Origin: Schoenoplectus triqueter
Lineage: Eukaryota; Streptophyta; Magnoliopsida; Poales; Cyperaceae
Reading direction: 5' to 3'
Length of the DNA: 29,874 bases
Assembly: GCA_964058805.1 (NCBI GenBank)
Contig: CAXKVV010001538.1
Location: forward strand, 1-29,874
Shown here: piece after piece, positions 1 to 10,112 of the stretch
Numbering within the stretch: the stretch's first letter is position 1
How the letters are laid out: each line of letters begins with the position of its first letter
The notes under the pieces: model-generated
Database searches by the model: none
Told to the model about the DNA's origin: nothing
The model's input: the letters and a program-made list of their open reading frames with translations, nothing else
Made by a program: the position numbers and the translations under genes

Positions 1-526
1 GCTAAATAATAAATATACTTTTCTATTTAAAAGTTGAAAAAGTTATGTAACAGTAAGTACCATATTAAATATATTATTGTTCTAAATTTGCGGTGCATTA
101 TCTTAATTAAAACTCCAACTTGCACAGGGCAAAAGGAAAAAGAAAGGACACTAAATAATTAAGCATTTTTTGGAGCACCAGATCATCTTTGTTGTCAACA
201 ATTAATCATGAACAATGTGTTGCTTAATTTTTTTTAACTCCTCAGGCATTCAAATATTCTTGTCGCAAAATAGTACAACGTATTTTCTATTTATAATGCA
301 CATTAATTTCCAAAATCTGTATTAACGTAGGAAATAATTTGGTCAACTCATTTGTTATGAAAATACTTAAATTTGTGAATTAGAGAAAACAATTGTACTG
401 TGCGGAATAAAGAAAAGGATGCCAACAGATAAAAATATCTGTGACAGTGCGAAAATAAAAAATAGTAGACACATCGAAGTAATTTTTCAATATTTAATAG
501 TTAGTGACATCTTTTATAATTAAACA
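1..526. other. AT-rich intergenic DNA, no gene seen
   Basis: No open frame with coding character, no splice-bordered exon and no repeat with clear ends was found. The stretch runs up to the target duplication of the hAT-type MITE that follows. Confidence 0.6.
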
Positions 527-534
527 CGTCAAGT

Positions 535-904
535 CAGGGCGGATGTAGGATTTTGATCAGGGGGTCAGTAATTGGATTCAGTAGTTTATCGGATTCAAAC
601 TCATTAACTAATCGAGTATTAAATAAAAATATTAAAATTATATCTTTTATATATTAAAAATAAAAAAATAAAAGTTAAAATAATAAATAATCATAGCGAT
701 AAAGAAAATTTTCCTCTACGAGACTTAATATTTTAATTTTTTTTGCATAATTCTTTCATTATTCATGATATTAAATTTTTTTCTCAATGAAAAATAATCA
801 GACAATCTAGAAGGGTCAGATTAACAAAACTTTAGCATAAAAATACTATTTTTTAAAATTCAAAAAAGTCAGTTAACCCCTGATATAATTTAAATCCGCC
901 CCTA
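535..904. mobile_element. hAT-type MITE, copy 1 (370 bp)
   Basis: The left end reads CAGGGCGGATGTAGG and the right end, read inward, TAGGGGCGGATTTA, so the termini are imperfect inverted repeats of the GGGGCGGA type common in plant hAT MITEs. Flanking 8-mers are CGTCAAGT (527-534) and TGTCAAAT (905-912). They match at 6 of 8 positions and both differences are transitions, which is what an old 8-bp hAT duplication would show. It has no coding capacity. The interior is clearly related to 10113-10515: both share TTTATCGGATTCAAA and TTCATTAACTAATCG-like blocks near the left end. Confidence 0.8.
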
Positions 905-912
905 TGTCAAAT

Positions 913-1310
913 TGCATGCTGCATATATTTATTTAAACATTGTTATTTTTAACTAAATAAATATTCATAAAAGATTGAAAATCAATTGATTAATGTAAAA
1001 CAAATAATGTAATGAATTATTGATGAGTCAACACATCACATATATGAGGGTGCCACGAGAGTAGAGGTGCCAATTGTTTTGTTGACTCGAGCTGAGGATA
1101 TGCATTGGAAGAAGATGCATAACATGCGCAACAGGAACATGAAAAAGAAAAAGGAAATTCAATAAAAATATAAAATCAAGGGATCACACCAAACGGCACG
1201 AGAGTTTTGATCCTTCAGTTCTCAGCATCGGGTATGATTAGATATATTGATATCTGCTCTCCGTTTCCTGCGCAAGTCAAGGGCTCAGTGGTCGAGAGCA
1301 GGACAGTACT
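913..1310. other. Intergenic DNA, nothing recognised
   Basis: Mixed-composition DNA between the first MITE and the first AT-core element. I found no ORF with gene character and no paired repeat ends. Confidence 0.5.
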
Positions 1311-1855
1311 TGAGTTCGTTTGACAAATTAAGGAATAATTTTGAAAGAGTGGTAAAAAAAATAGTTTTGAAAGAGTGGTAAAATGGTGTATTTTTAAAAG
1401 ACTAGTAAAAATATGGTATTTTTGATTATTCGGAAGAGCGAAAATATTATTTGATAGTTGTTAATCAGAATAGTTAAAATATAGATAATTATGATACTAA
1501 CAATGATAATTATGATAATAATAATAGTAATAATAATATAATAATAACAATAAAATAATGATCATAATCCATAATCATGATCATAATAAATAATAGTATT
1601 CATAGTTATAATCATAATAATATAATAAAATATAAACATAATCATAATATAATAATATAATAATAATTATAATCATAATAATAATAAATAATTATAATTA
1701 TAATTATAATTATAATATAATATAATAATATAAACATAATATAATAATATAAACATAATATAATAATATAATACAACAAAATTAGATAAAAATAATAATC
1801 ATAGTCGTAATCGTAATAATATAATAATATAATAAGAAAAATTATAATCATTATA

Positions 1856-1892
<37 letters not shown>

Positions 1893-2482
1893 TTATAATC
1901 ATAATAATATAATATAATATAATCATAGCCATAATCATAATATAATAATAAAAAATTATAATCATAATAATAATAATATAATATAACATTAATAAATAAT
2001 CATAATCATAAAAATATAATAGTAATAAATAATCATGATCATAATAATATAATACTAAAATTATAATCATTATAATATAATAATAATAAAATGAATTATA
2101 TAATAATAATACTAATAGTGATGTTAATATAATAATTATAATTATTATTATTATAATAACTTAATAGTATAATAATAATAATAATAATAATAAAATAATC
2201 ATCATAATATTAATATAATAATAAATCATAATCATAATAATAATATAATATAAATCATAATCATAATTATAATCATAATATAATAATATAATACAACATA
2301 ATCAAATAATAATCGCTATTCCAACGAGAGCTAATTCAGTATACTACCTATAACTTGGTATACCGGATTAGCACTCTTCCGCACTCTTCTACTTAGTCTA
2401 AAATTCATTTGATAAATTAATTCGTTGAAATAGCTATTATGTTCTTACTTTTTGCTATTCTACCATGTGCCAAACAAACCCT
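1311..2482 (-). mobile_element. AT-core TIR element, copy A (about 1.17 kb)
   Basis: This is one of three copies of the same family in the window. The left end (TTCGTTTGACAAATTAAGGAATA) is a decayed version of one terminus of copy B. The right end (GTGCCAAACAAACCC) is a decayed version of the other. Between the termini, about 1490-2310 is almost pure A/T with imperfect TAA, TAT and ATC triplets. The open frame in it, rich in Y, I and L, is a composition artefact. Just inside the right end lies an imperfect 13-bp inverted repeat (2330-2342 / 2360-2372, ATACCGGATTAGC) that is conserved in all copies. The strand given is relative to copy B. No target duplication could be recognised. Confidence 0.75.
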
Positions 2483-2774
2483 ATAGGTATATCGGCCGTA
2501 AAATTTTAGATAGAGTAACTATTCCAATTTTATCACGGCCGTAAAATTTAAAAAACAGATTGTCTAAAGTTCATTGATCTGAACCATTCAATATCAATGA
2601 TTTTCTATCTCTTTAAATAAATAGCAAAAAAAATTCTAAAAATATAAAATTTGATCACCAAGGAGATTTTGATATGAATATCATATTTAACAGTTTGGAT
2701 CATCCATTTGAATTTTAAAATAAGAGATATAAGCATGAAGTACAAAGTATTTTGTGCTTTGTAAAGCACATGAG
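2483..2774. other. AT-rich intergenic DNA with a short direct repeat
   Basis: The motif CGGCCGTAAAATTT occurs twice about 45 bp apart (about 2493 and 2538). The rest is AT-rich and contains no supported gene. Confidence 0.5.

Positions 2775-2807
<33 letters not shown>
2775..2807. repeat. (CA)12 (TA)4 microsatellite
   Basis: There are twelve uninterrupted CA units (2775-2798) followed by a short TA run. It directly abuts the fold-back element that starts at 2808. Confidence 0.95.
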
Positions 2808-3144
2808 GTTAGGCTATGATTCTATGTGTATCACAGATGGTCTGTGTGCTACGGACCGTTCCTTCAAACTCAAAGTTCCAATGGTCGACCTGACAAGACA
2901 AATATTTTTCATATGAAAATCTAGTTGGGGAATAAATTTTATATTTTTTAGTATTTTTTCAAAGGGAGTGTTTTTTTTTACTATTTTCAAAAATAGTAAA
3001 AGAATTTTGAAAAATATAAAATTTGGTCTCAAACTAAATTTTTCATATGAAAAATATTTTGACCGATCGGGTTGTCCATTTGATATGGATAAACTATCCA
3101 TAACACATGGTCCATCCGTGCTATGCGTAGCACTATAGCCTAAC
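2808..3144. mobile_element. Fold-back element 1, long inverted repeats
   Basis: The left end GTTAGGCTAT and the right end ATAGCCTAAC are exact inverted repeats. Similarity continues with mismatches through arms of about 150 bp; for example TATTTTTCATATGAAAA-like blocks and TTTTATATTTTT occur in mirrored order. The whole 337 bp could fold into one hairpin. It has no coding capacity. Because the left flank is a TA microsatellite, the target duplication cannot be read, so the superfamily (long-TIR MULE-like or other) stays open. Confidence 0.75.
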
Positions 3145-3150
3145 TCTCTC

Positions 3151-3517
3151 TATATATAGTTTATTTATTGTTCTTCTAATAGCACTACGTCCAAATGTTA
3201 TCAGCTCAAATTTTATTTTTTCATGCTATAAATTTCAATTTAAGTATCTCAACAAAATCTTTATATTATAATTTTGTACTAATTTTTATCATGTTTGGAA
3301 TTATTTTATCATGCTTAATAATTTTTAAACGATAGTCCTAAAATAATAAAAAAATTATAAAAAATGGTCATTTTATAAAAATCACGAAGTATAATAAAAT
3401 AATTTCTAACATGATAAAAATATGTATTCTACTAAATTATGTATGAAAAATTAAAATTTAAACTAATAGCATTTTGATCGAAGTACTACTGAAAGTACAA
3501 TAGACAAACTATATATA
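3151..3517. mobile_element. Fold-back element 2
   Basis: TATATATAGTTT at the left pairs with AAACTATATATA at the right. The mirrored blocks continue inward: ATAGCACTACGTC against a diverged counterpart, TTTTTATCATGTT and GGAATTATTTTAT against their complements, and ACGATAGTCC against GGACTATCGT-like sequence near the centre. This gives arms of about 180 bp with little loop. It begins 6 bp after fold-back element 1, so two hairpin elements sit side by side. No ORF is present. Confidence 0.65.
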
Positions 3518-3621
3518 TATAAGTGTATTAGTACATTATAGTGCTTTATAAAGTAAAAAAGTATTTTTTTTTTACTTTGGAGTGAGATTTCATATATCGA
3601 TTGCTCAAACGCTAAATCTAA

Positions 3622-3766
3622 GTTACTTAATAATTTTTTCATGTCAAAATCTTATGAGATATTAAATTTCATGATTTTTTGAGCTTCCTAGTTACTTTTT
3701 TTAATTATTTTAAAATCATTCTTGTTTAAAATTAGAAAAGAAGAAAAACAAAAATTATTAAGTAAC
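3622..3766. mobile_element. Small fold-back element 3a, related to 9321-9523
   Basis: GTTACTTAATAATTTT (3622-3637) is perfectly complementary to AAAATTATTAAGTAAC (3751-3766). The left part (ATGTCAAAATCTTATGAGAT) resembles the left part of the element at 9321 (ATATCAAAATCTCGTGAGGT), so the two are members of one small family. No target duplication was determined. Confidence 0.55.
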
Positions 3767-4520
3767 ATAGAAAAGAAGAAAAATTACAAATAACTTTTAA
3801 AAAGGCGACAACGACCTACTTATTTTTCATTAAGAAGAAGAAAATTTACAAAAAAAAATAGAAAAGAAAAAAAATGAGAATTCACAAAAATACTTAAGAA
3901 GCATTTTCAAAAGAAAGAAAAATAAAAATAAACATATTGTTGTCAGCGAGGTGATAATGAAAATATCTTCAACTAATTCTTATTGTATCCTTGACATTTT
4001 TTGTGTAGATATGGTAATTAGACGGGTCGGGTTGGATTTCGGTTTAGGGTTGATAGAGATAGCAATAAAGCTCATGATCCATCCGATCTATCTGGATCCC
4101 CCCCACCCATCCATCCGGCCCGGAGGTCAAATGGTTAGGGCTGGGCCTAGTCAAAGTACAAACTGAACGGGTACAGATTTAGGACTAGGTCCGCCCGCCC
4201 GCCCGACTTATAGTATCGATAACATGTAATATGTATTTATATGTATTATGCATAATTATATAATTGTATATAATCAACTTATCAAACTAGGTCAAATTAA
4301 TAACTTAACTAATAAAATATTCATTCAAATTAATTCTTTTAATTAAATATTATAATTTGTAGATTGAGCATTTGAGTTAGTGTAAATATTTAATAACTTT
4401 TTATTTGAAATATAATAATTATCCTCTAAAGATATAATATTAAAAAAATGAGAAATCATTAATCAAAGGAAATATTAATTCATTATGCAACAACTTAATT
4501 AAAAATCTAGCAATAAAATA
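3767..4520. repeat. Purine-rich then GGGTCGGG-type degenerate low-complexity DNA
   Basis: About 3770-3935 is dominated by A and G (AAAGAAGAAAA-like). About 4020-4205 is GC-richer, with scattered GGGTCGGG, CCATCC and CCGCCCGCCCGCC motifs. From 4206 it returns to plain AT-rich sequence. The 71-codon frame at 3951 follows the repeat composition and has no recognisable product. Confidence 0.55.
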
Positions 4521-4915
4521 TCATTGACAAAGTTGGGCAGTGATGAGTACAAACGGATAGGTCGGGCAAAGGGTTTTGATATAAACCTGGTCCTATCCAG
4601 TCCATTACCATCTCTAGGGGTCAAGCGGGTCAGGTCGGATCAGTTTGACCTTTTGAAAGAAATCGGGTCGGACTGGATCAGATTAGAATCTAGTCAATTT
4701 ATATGTTATTTTTTTCAAATCTTAGATTGATTTCGATTGAATTGCATATCAGTTGATCTCAGATCGAGTCGGGTCAAATTTGAGTCAAGTTGAATCAGTT
4801 TAATTCCTTTTAAAAAAATAAATATAATTAAATTCAGATCCGAACGAATTAAACGAATTTATGAGATCAGTCAAATTCGTCCATCTCTCCTCATGTGAAT
4901 GACAAGCCGGATCGG
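4521..4915. repeat. Degenerate GGGTCGGAT-type minisatellite
   Basis: There is a recurring G-rich word on the plus strand (GGGTCAGGTCGGATCAG, GGGTCGGACTGGATC, GAGTCGGGTCAAATTTGAGTC) in diverged, irregular copies. It is similar in style to the opposite-strand repeat at 14437-14765. No coding function is supported. Confidence 0.6.
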
Positions 4916-5584
4916 ACCCACAGTCATTATATCGTAATAGACTAATAGTAATAGTTAACAAATCATTACGATGTTACCATACAACTTTTTACATAAAAGG
5001 GTACTCTCTCGGGACAATACACGCCGAATCACACATTCCACATGATGCATTTGATTTTCTTAAATCAGACAACAAATTTTGAACTAACTATGAATGTGAC
5101 TGGAAGGGAAACCTACACTTGACGCTTGCATCTTTAAGTTACAGAACTGCTACTTTTTTACTATTTACAAACGACTTGAAGTTTGAATTTTTCAGTCGTC
5201 TGTTTCTTTAATCATTAGTTCCAGAATAATAAATTATTTTTATTTTTTAATTTATATTACATAATAAATTATTTATATCAATATCTTATGAGATAACCGA
5301 CTTTTCTATTTTAAAAGTTTTTTAAGTATTTTATTCCAAAATTTACAAAATCCGGGCTTGTCGACCTTCTCCATAAAATATTTTATTTGAATTTTAGTAC
5401 ATCGAAACAATTTAATCTGAGCTAATAATTTATAATGGTGACACCAAATATGAAATTAACCCTTTTTTCACCTCTAATTTTAATCATCTAATTAATTAGT
5501 CTAACAGCTCAGTGAACAGTAATTGTATCGTCGAATAGCTTGTAGTGCAATTAAACAATTTTTACAATACGAAAACTCTTACCT
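4916..5584. other. Intergenic DNA, nothing recognised
   Basis: No exon-like frame or paired repeat ends were seen. The segment ends at the 14-bp target duplication of the LINE that follows. Confidence 0.5.
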
Positions 5585-5598
5585 AATTGTCAACGTCT

Positions 5599-6069
5599 GG
5601 TAATGCTATTAATCACCATGTTCATACTGTGGAAAGAGAGGTGCTCAAGGGTATTCACTAAGAAGAAAACGTTGATGTAGTTGCTGGAAGAAGTCTACTC
5701 TCAATGAAAACTACTGTATTAATGTGGTTCTGATATCTTTGTGATAAAATTTCTTTTATTCTCTTTGTTCCTTTAACTTTTTTCTTTTTTTTCTGGGATT
5801 CATACCTCTTGAGTCTATTTTTTTTATCAGAAAGATATGAGTTAAATTCTTAAATTTTATAATTATTTATAATGATTCTTCATTCGAGTTTGAAATCCAC
5901 GATCTCTCACAATTATCTATCTTTTTCCACTAGATTAAGGGCTGATTCTTTCTTGAGTCCATCTTTTTAATGGTGTTGAACAAGTTTTATAGTGTTAAAA
6001 CTTGTAAACTGTATTCTTTTCATTAATATATAAAATAGGGGCTAGACCCTTATTTTTCCTAAAAAAAAA
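5599..6069 (+). mobile_element. 5'-truncated L1-type LINE (471 bp)
   Basis: The segment ends in an A9 tail (6061-6069) and is bracketed by AATTGTCAACGTCT (5585-5598) and AATTATCAACGTCT (6068-6081). These match at 13 of 14 positions, as expected for a target duplication made by target-primed reverse transcription. Starting at 5600 the frame reads through MFILWKERCSRVF and then a stop at about 5678. The WKER.xRVF motif is the C-terminal signature of plant L1 ORF2 proteins. The remaining roughly 390 bp is 3' UTR, with a T-rich middle and a GC-richer GGGGCTAGACCC segment just before the tail. Only the last part of ORF2 survives, so the copy is dead on arrival. Confidence 0.85.
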
Positions 6070-6081
6070 TTATCAACGTCT

Positions 6082-6608
6082 ACTTTGTAGGATTCTAATA
6101 AAAGAATTTTTCAAAATCGTAAAGTTCAATTAAAACCTAAATAGTGTAACAGTATGTGAACTAAAATCCACGATTTCCCTGCCGATGATATCCCATGCCG
6201 CTGTACAACTTTGGAGTACAGCTCGGTTTTCACTTTTTCTCTTTAAGTAAGAACAAAATTACAAAAAAGAAGAAGAAGAAGAAGAAAAGAAAAGAAAGGT
6301 TGGTATGGAGACGCTTTGTCAATGCAGTTGTTATTTGATTTGATATGAAGCTGGCGCGTCCATTTATTTTATGTTTAGGTAGCATCACTAGTTGATGCAC
6401 AAACTAACTTTGACTTGAAAAGGTATGCAATTAAAAAAGAACATATGTATGACAATAACAATAAAACAACTTGTTATATATGAATTAAAAAAATGATAAC
6501 TTAAATTTTAAATTTAAATAATAATTAAGTATTTGATTTTTTTTGAAATAGTGACGTTCATGTCACCCGCTTCATTGCATTCAAAAGTGATACATGACAA
6601 AAGTAAAA
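6082..6608. other. Intergenic DNA with a (GAA)n tract
   Basis: A short AAGAAGAAGAAG tract lies at about 6266-6285, followed by AAAAG repeats. Apart from that nothing is recognised before the Helitron. Confidence 0.55.
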
Positions 6609-6609
6609 A

Positions 6610-6939
6610 TCTATACTATTATATAAAGCAATTAAGAATTGAACGGTCCATTTTTATCATTTTTTTATTTTTTATATCTCAAAATATCCTTCATCTAATA
6701 ATTTACATTAGTTTTGACTAATCAGACGAACACGATAACATCCATTATTTTGCATTTCTCTCCATTTTTTTGTCATATAGGAGAAAGAGAATTAAAGGTT
6801 AAAAAAATTATGTAAAATTATATCTGACATAGTATCTGTAATTGATCTTTTTCATATTAAAATTATGTTTATATTATCATGTGATATTTTTCTATATCTA
6901 AATAAAATAATCCGCTGCAACACGTGGATACACAGCTAG
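6610..6939 (+). mobile_element. Non-autonomous Helitron (330 bp)
   Basis: The 5' end TCTATACTATTATATAAAGC follows an A, and the 3' end CTAG precedes a T, which is the A|T insertion preference of Helitrons. Twenty bases before the end is a small hairpin, CCGCTGCAACACGTGG, of the CCCGC-GCAAC-GCGGG type that precedes CTAGT in many plant Helitrons. There is no target duplication and no Rep/helicase frame. The inside holds AT-rich filler and the word GAACGGTCCA near the 5' end. Confidence 0.85.
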
Positions 6940-7143
6940 TAAAAATACAAGTATCTTCTTAATCAAGGGATGGCTGCAGTATAGACAAAAAGCAGCACAA
7001 TAACATCTTATGGTGAGATAGAGCCGCGATAATTACGAACAAGACAGCCACAAATCAATTGTAAAATAAATTCCTAGTTAAGGTATCAAGTTAACAACAA
7101 ACCAATTAGACAATAAATCCTAGGCTTGAATAACTTATTCATC

Positions 7144-8269
7144 GGGGTCCGTTTGGCACCCAATGGAATAGCAAAAAGTTGGAATAGAATAGCTATTCCG
7201 ATGAATTAATTTGCCAAACGAATTTTAGACTAAGTAGAAGAGTGCGGAATAGTGCTAATCCGGTATACCAACTTATAGGTGGAATACCGGATTAGCTCTC
7301 ATCGGAATAGCGATTATTGTTTGATTATATTATATTATATTATTATATTATGATTAAGTTTAAGATTTAGTATTATTATATTATTATATTATATTTATGA
7401 TTATAATTTATTATTATATTAATATTATAATTATTATTTATTATTATTATTATTATCATTATATTATTATTATTAAATTATTATTATCATTATTGTTATT
7501 ATATTATCGTTATCATTAGTATTATTATAAATATAATTATTTTATTATTATATTATTATGATCAAGATTATTTATTATTATATTATTATATTATGATGAT
7601 TATGATTATGATTATTATTATTAATTATTATTTTATTATGTTGTATTCTATTATTATATGTTTATTATAGTGATGATTAATTTATTATTATATTATTATA
7701 TTATTATTATTATAATTATATTATTAAAATTATGATTACTTATTATTATATTATTATAATTATGATTGTAATTATAATTTTTTTATTATTATATTACTAT
7801 ATTATGATTATGATTATATTTTTATTATTATATTATTATGATTATGATTATGATTATGACTATAATTATTATTATCATGATTATGATTATGATTATTATA
7901 TTATTATAATTATGATTTTAATTATAATTTTTTATTATTATATTACTATATTATGAACATGTTTATATTTTTATTATATTACTATTATAATATTATTATT
8001 TATTATGATTATTTTTTATTACTTTATTATTATTATTATCTTACTATTATGATTATTATTTTACTATTATTATTATCATCATCATTATTAGTATCATAAT
8101 TATTCATATTTTAACTATTCTGAGTAACAACTGCCAAACGATATTTTCGCTCTTCCGAATAGTCAAGAATACCACTCTTCTACCACTCTTCCAAAAAAAA
8201 TACTATTCTATCACTCTTCCAAAATCATCACTCTTCCAAAGCTATTCCTTGATTTGCCAAACGGACCCC
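7144..8269 (+). mobile_element. AT-core TIR element, copy B (1126 bp, best preserved)
   Basis: The termini GGGGTCCGTTTGGCA (7144-7158) and TGCCAAACGGACCCC (8255-8269) are perfect 15-bp inverted repeats. About 165 bp of left and 150 bp of right subterminal DNA is of mixed composition. The right side contains the word CACTCTTCC or CACTCTTCT four times plus a GCTCTTCC, the kind of clustered motif that transposases bind. A perfect 13-bp inverted repeat GCTAATCCGGTAT / ATACCGGATTAGC lies at 7254-7266 / 7284-7296. The middle, about 7315-8105, is an irregular TTA/ATT/TGATTA array. Open frames in it are compositional. I cannot assign a superfamily because flanking bases show no convincing target duplication. 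Confidence 0.85.
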
Positions 8270-9320
8270 AAGTAAATCTTAGTCTTCCGAGCTATTGAAA
8301 TCACCACCACCTCCTTCTGATAGAGATGTTCCATATCACTTGAGGAATTTTTAATACATAAAAGAATTATGTTTTTAAAAATTTTAAGCATGCTATGCAT
8401 TATTTTTCTCCATCATTAATTTTATTTAAATCTTTTTTTCTACTTGATGTAAGGGTTCAAATATAATTTTTTCTCTCTCTCATCATTTAAAATAATATAC
8501 ATAATATATTTTAGGCAAAATTTAATTCTTAAAATAATTTAACTTTTTTATATGATTCTTTATAGATGATCAAGTATTTAATTATATTTATTATTATTAT
8601 TATTATTACAATGATCATTATTATTTAGTATTTAAAAATATTATGTCTAAAATTTTTTAATGTGAAACTTCATTAAATATATTTTAAAATTTATATAGAT
8701 AATTATTTATTTGAGGACAATATTATCGGGAAGAAGACCGAATTACAGCCCTAGTTTATGTATAACTGGAATGAAATATGTGATATTTAAAAATGACCCG
8801 CACAATTTACATTATACTAATATGTGCTGATGCAATTTAATATGGACATCACAATAATTAATATCCAAGAAAATAAGTTAAACTTGAATCAATGAATGCT
8901 AAAAATTCTTAAAAGAAAAAAAAAGTGAAAATAAAATAAAATAAATAAGGGATGAGATTAAATAAATCGGGTCATGATCTGAATCCGCATCCAAACCCAA
9001 AGGTACTGAAAAGTGAAAAGGCAGCGAGGCTCCACTCATTTTGTTTTCTCATTCTGTTTTGGGCCCAAAGTAATTCCGTCTAGGAGGAATTTTCTGTGCT
9101 ACATATTCTTCTAATGGTATCTATCAGGTAATTTCTGATATGTGGCAGATTCATATGTAGAGAGGCCTGTGTGAACTGGGCCCAGCAGAGATCACCATTC
9201 TATCTAATTAATTGATTATACAATTATAACCGGTATTTAAATGTCATAGAGAATTAATTTCTATTAAAGGAGATATTCACGGGAGCCTTTTAAGAGTTAA
9301 TTATTATCCTAAGAGCTTCC
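8270..9320. other. AT-rich intergenic DNA, nothing recognised
   Basis: A short (TTA)n run lies near 8590. No supported coding region or transposon ends were found. Confidence 0.5.
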
Positions 9321-9523
9321 ATTTATGTTGCTCAATAAGTTTTTTATATCAAAATCTCGTGAGGTAAAAAGATTCATTAGTATTACAACTTTTTAAGAAA
9401 ATATTCTATTTTCATATGCAACATTCAGTATTTTATTATTAATCTTAAAAATCTCAAAATAATAGTAATATTTTTGATATTCTACAAGATATGGTATAAA
9501 AGGATTTATTGAGCAATATAAAT
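9321..9523. mobile_element. Small fold-back element 3b
   Basis: ATTTATGTTGCTCAATAA (9321-9338) and TTATTGAGCAATATAAAT (9506-9523) are inverted repeats with one mismatch, and pairing continues inward (ATATCAAAATCT against ATATTTTTGATATT-like sequence). The left arm is similar to the element at 3622. True ends may lie somewhat further out, because AAGAGTT and AACTCTT also occur in mirrored flanks. Confidence 0.6.
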
Positions 9524-10104
9524 AGAAAATTTAAATATAATAAAGTCTATTCTTTAGTTTAGCTCACCTAGATGAACTCTTATAATAATAATAAAAACAA
9601 TGAAATATTATTATTGTTATTATTTTAGAGTAATTACTATCATATGTAATTATTTATTCTTCGTGCACTCACTTCTGTTGTGTATTGATATTATAAATTT
9701 CAAATTATTGACTGCCTTTTTTTTTTTGAAAATAACAATGGAAAAGGGATGTATTATGACGTGTATGATGCATCTTATAAAATTCCACGTGGATGAGAAA
9801 TTCAAATTCTACCTATAAAATTTGTCATCTGGCTCACCAATGAAAAATAAAACTGGTATATAATTAACTCCTTTTACTAAAGCATTAATCATTGCTTACC
9901 TCTAAAAGGGAGAAATGAGAAATAAAGGGAAACAATATGGAAATTCTGTGTTTGGAACAAAATGCTTAAAGGGTTAATTTGATTAGTTCTACTATGAGTG
10001 AAACTGTGATGCAGTGTATGGCAAATGTATGAAATTGAACATATGTGACCAGCATTAATCAGCTTGGGCCAGGTCTTCTTGCTAATTGCAACAAATCTCT
10101 GATC
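9524..10104. other. Intergenic DNA, nothing recognised
   Basis: Open frames here are short and without family resemblance. The minus-strand one at 9889-10185 runs across the edge of the MITE that follows and is not a gene. Confidence 0.5.
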
Positions 10105-10112
10105 ATAATCAA

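Noticed and set aside
1642..2070. 142-codon minus-strand frame rich in Tyr, Ile and Leu
   Set aside because: It translates the AT triplet core of the TIR element. TAA/TAT/ATC repeats give open frames by composition alone. The same applies to frames at 7732-7956 and 15927-16220.
1311..8269. Interpreting the AT-rich cores as centromeric satellite or organellar DNA
   Set aside because: They lack a fixed monomer and are bounded by TIR-like ends that recur in three places; no organellar gene is present.
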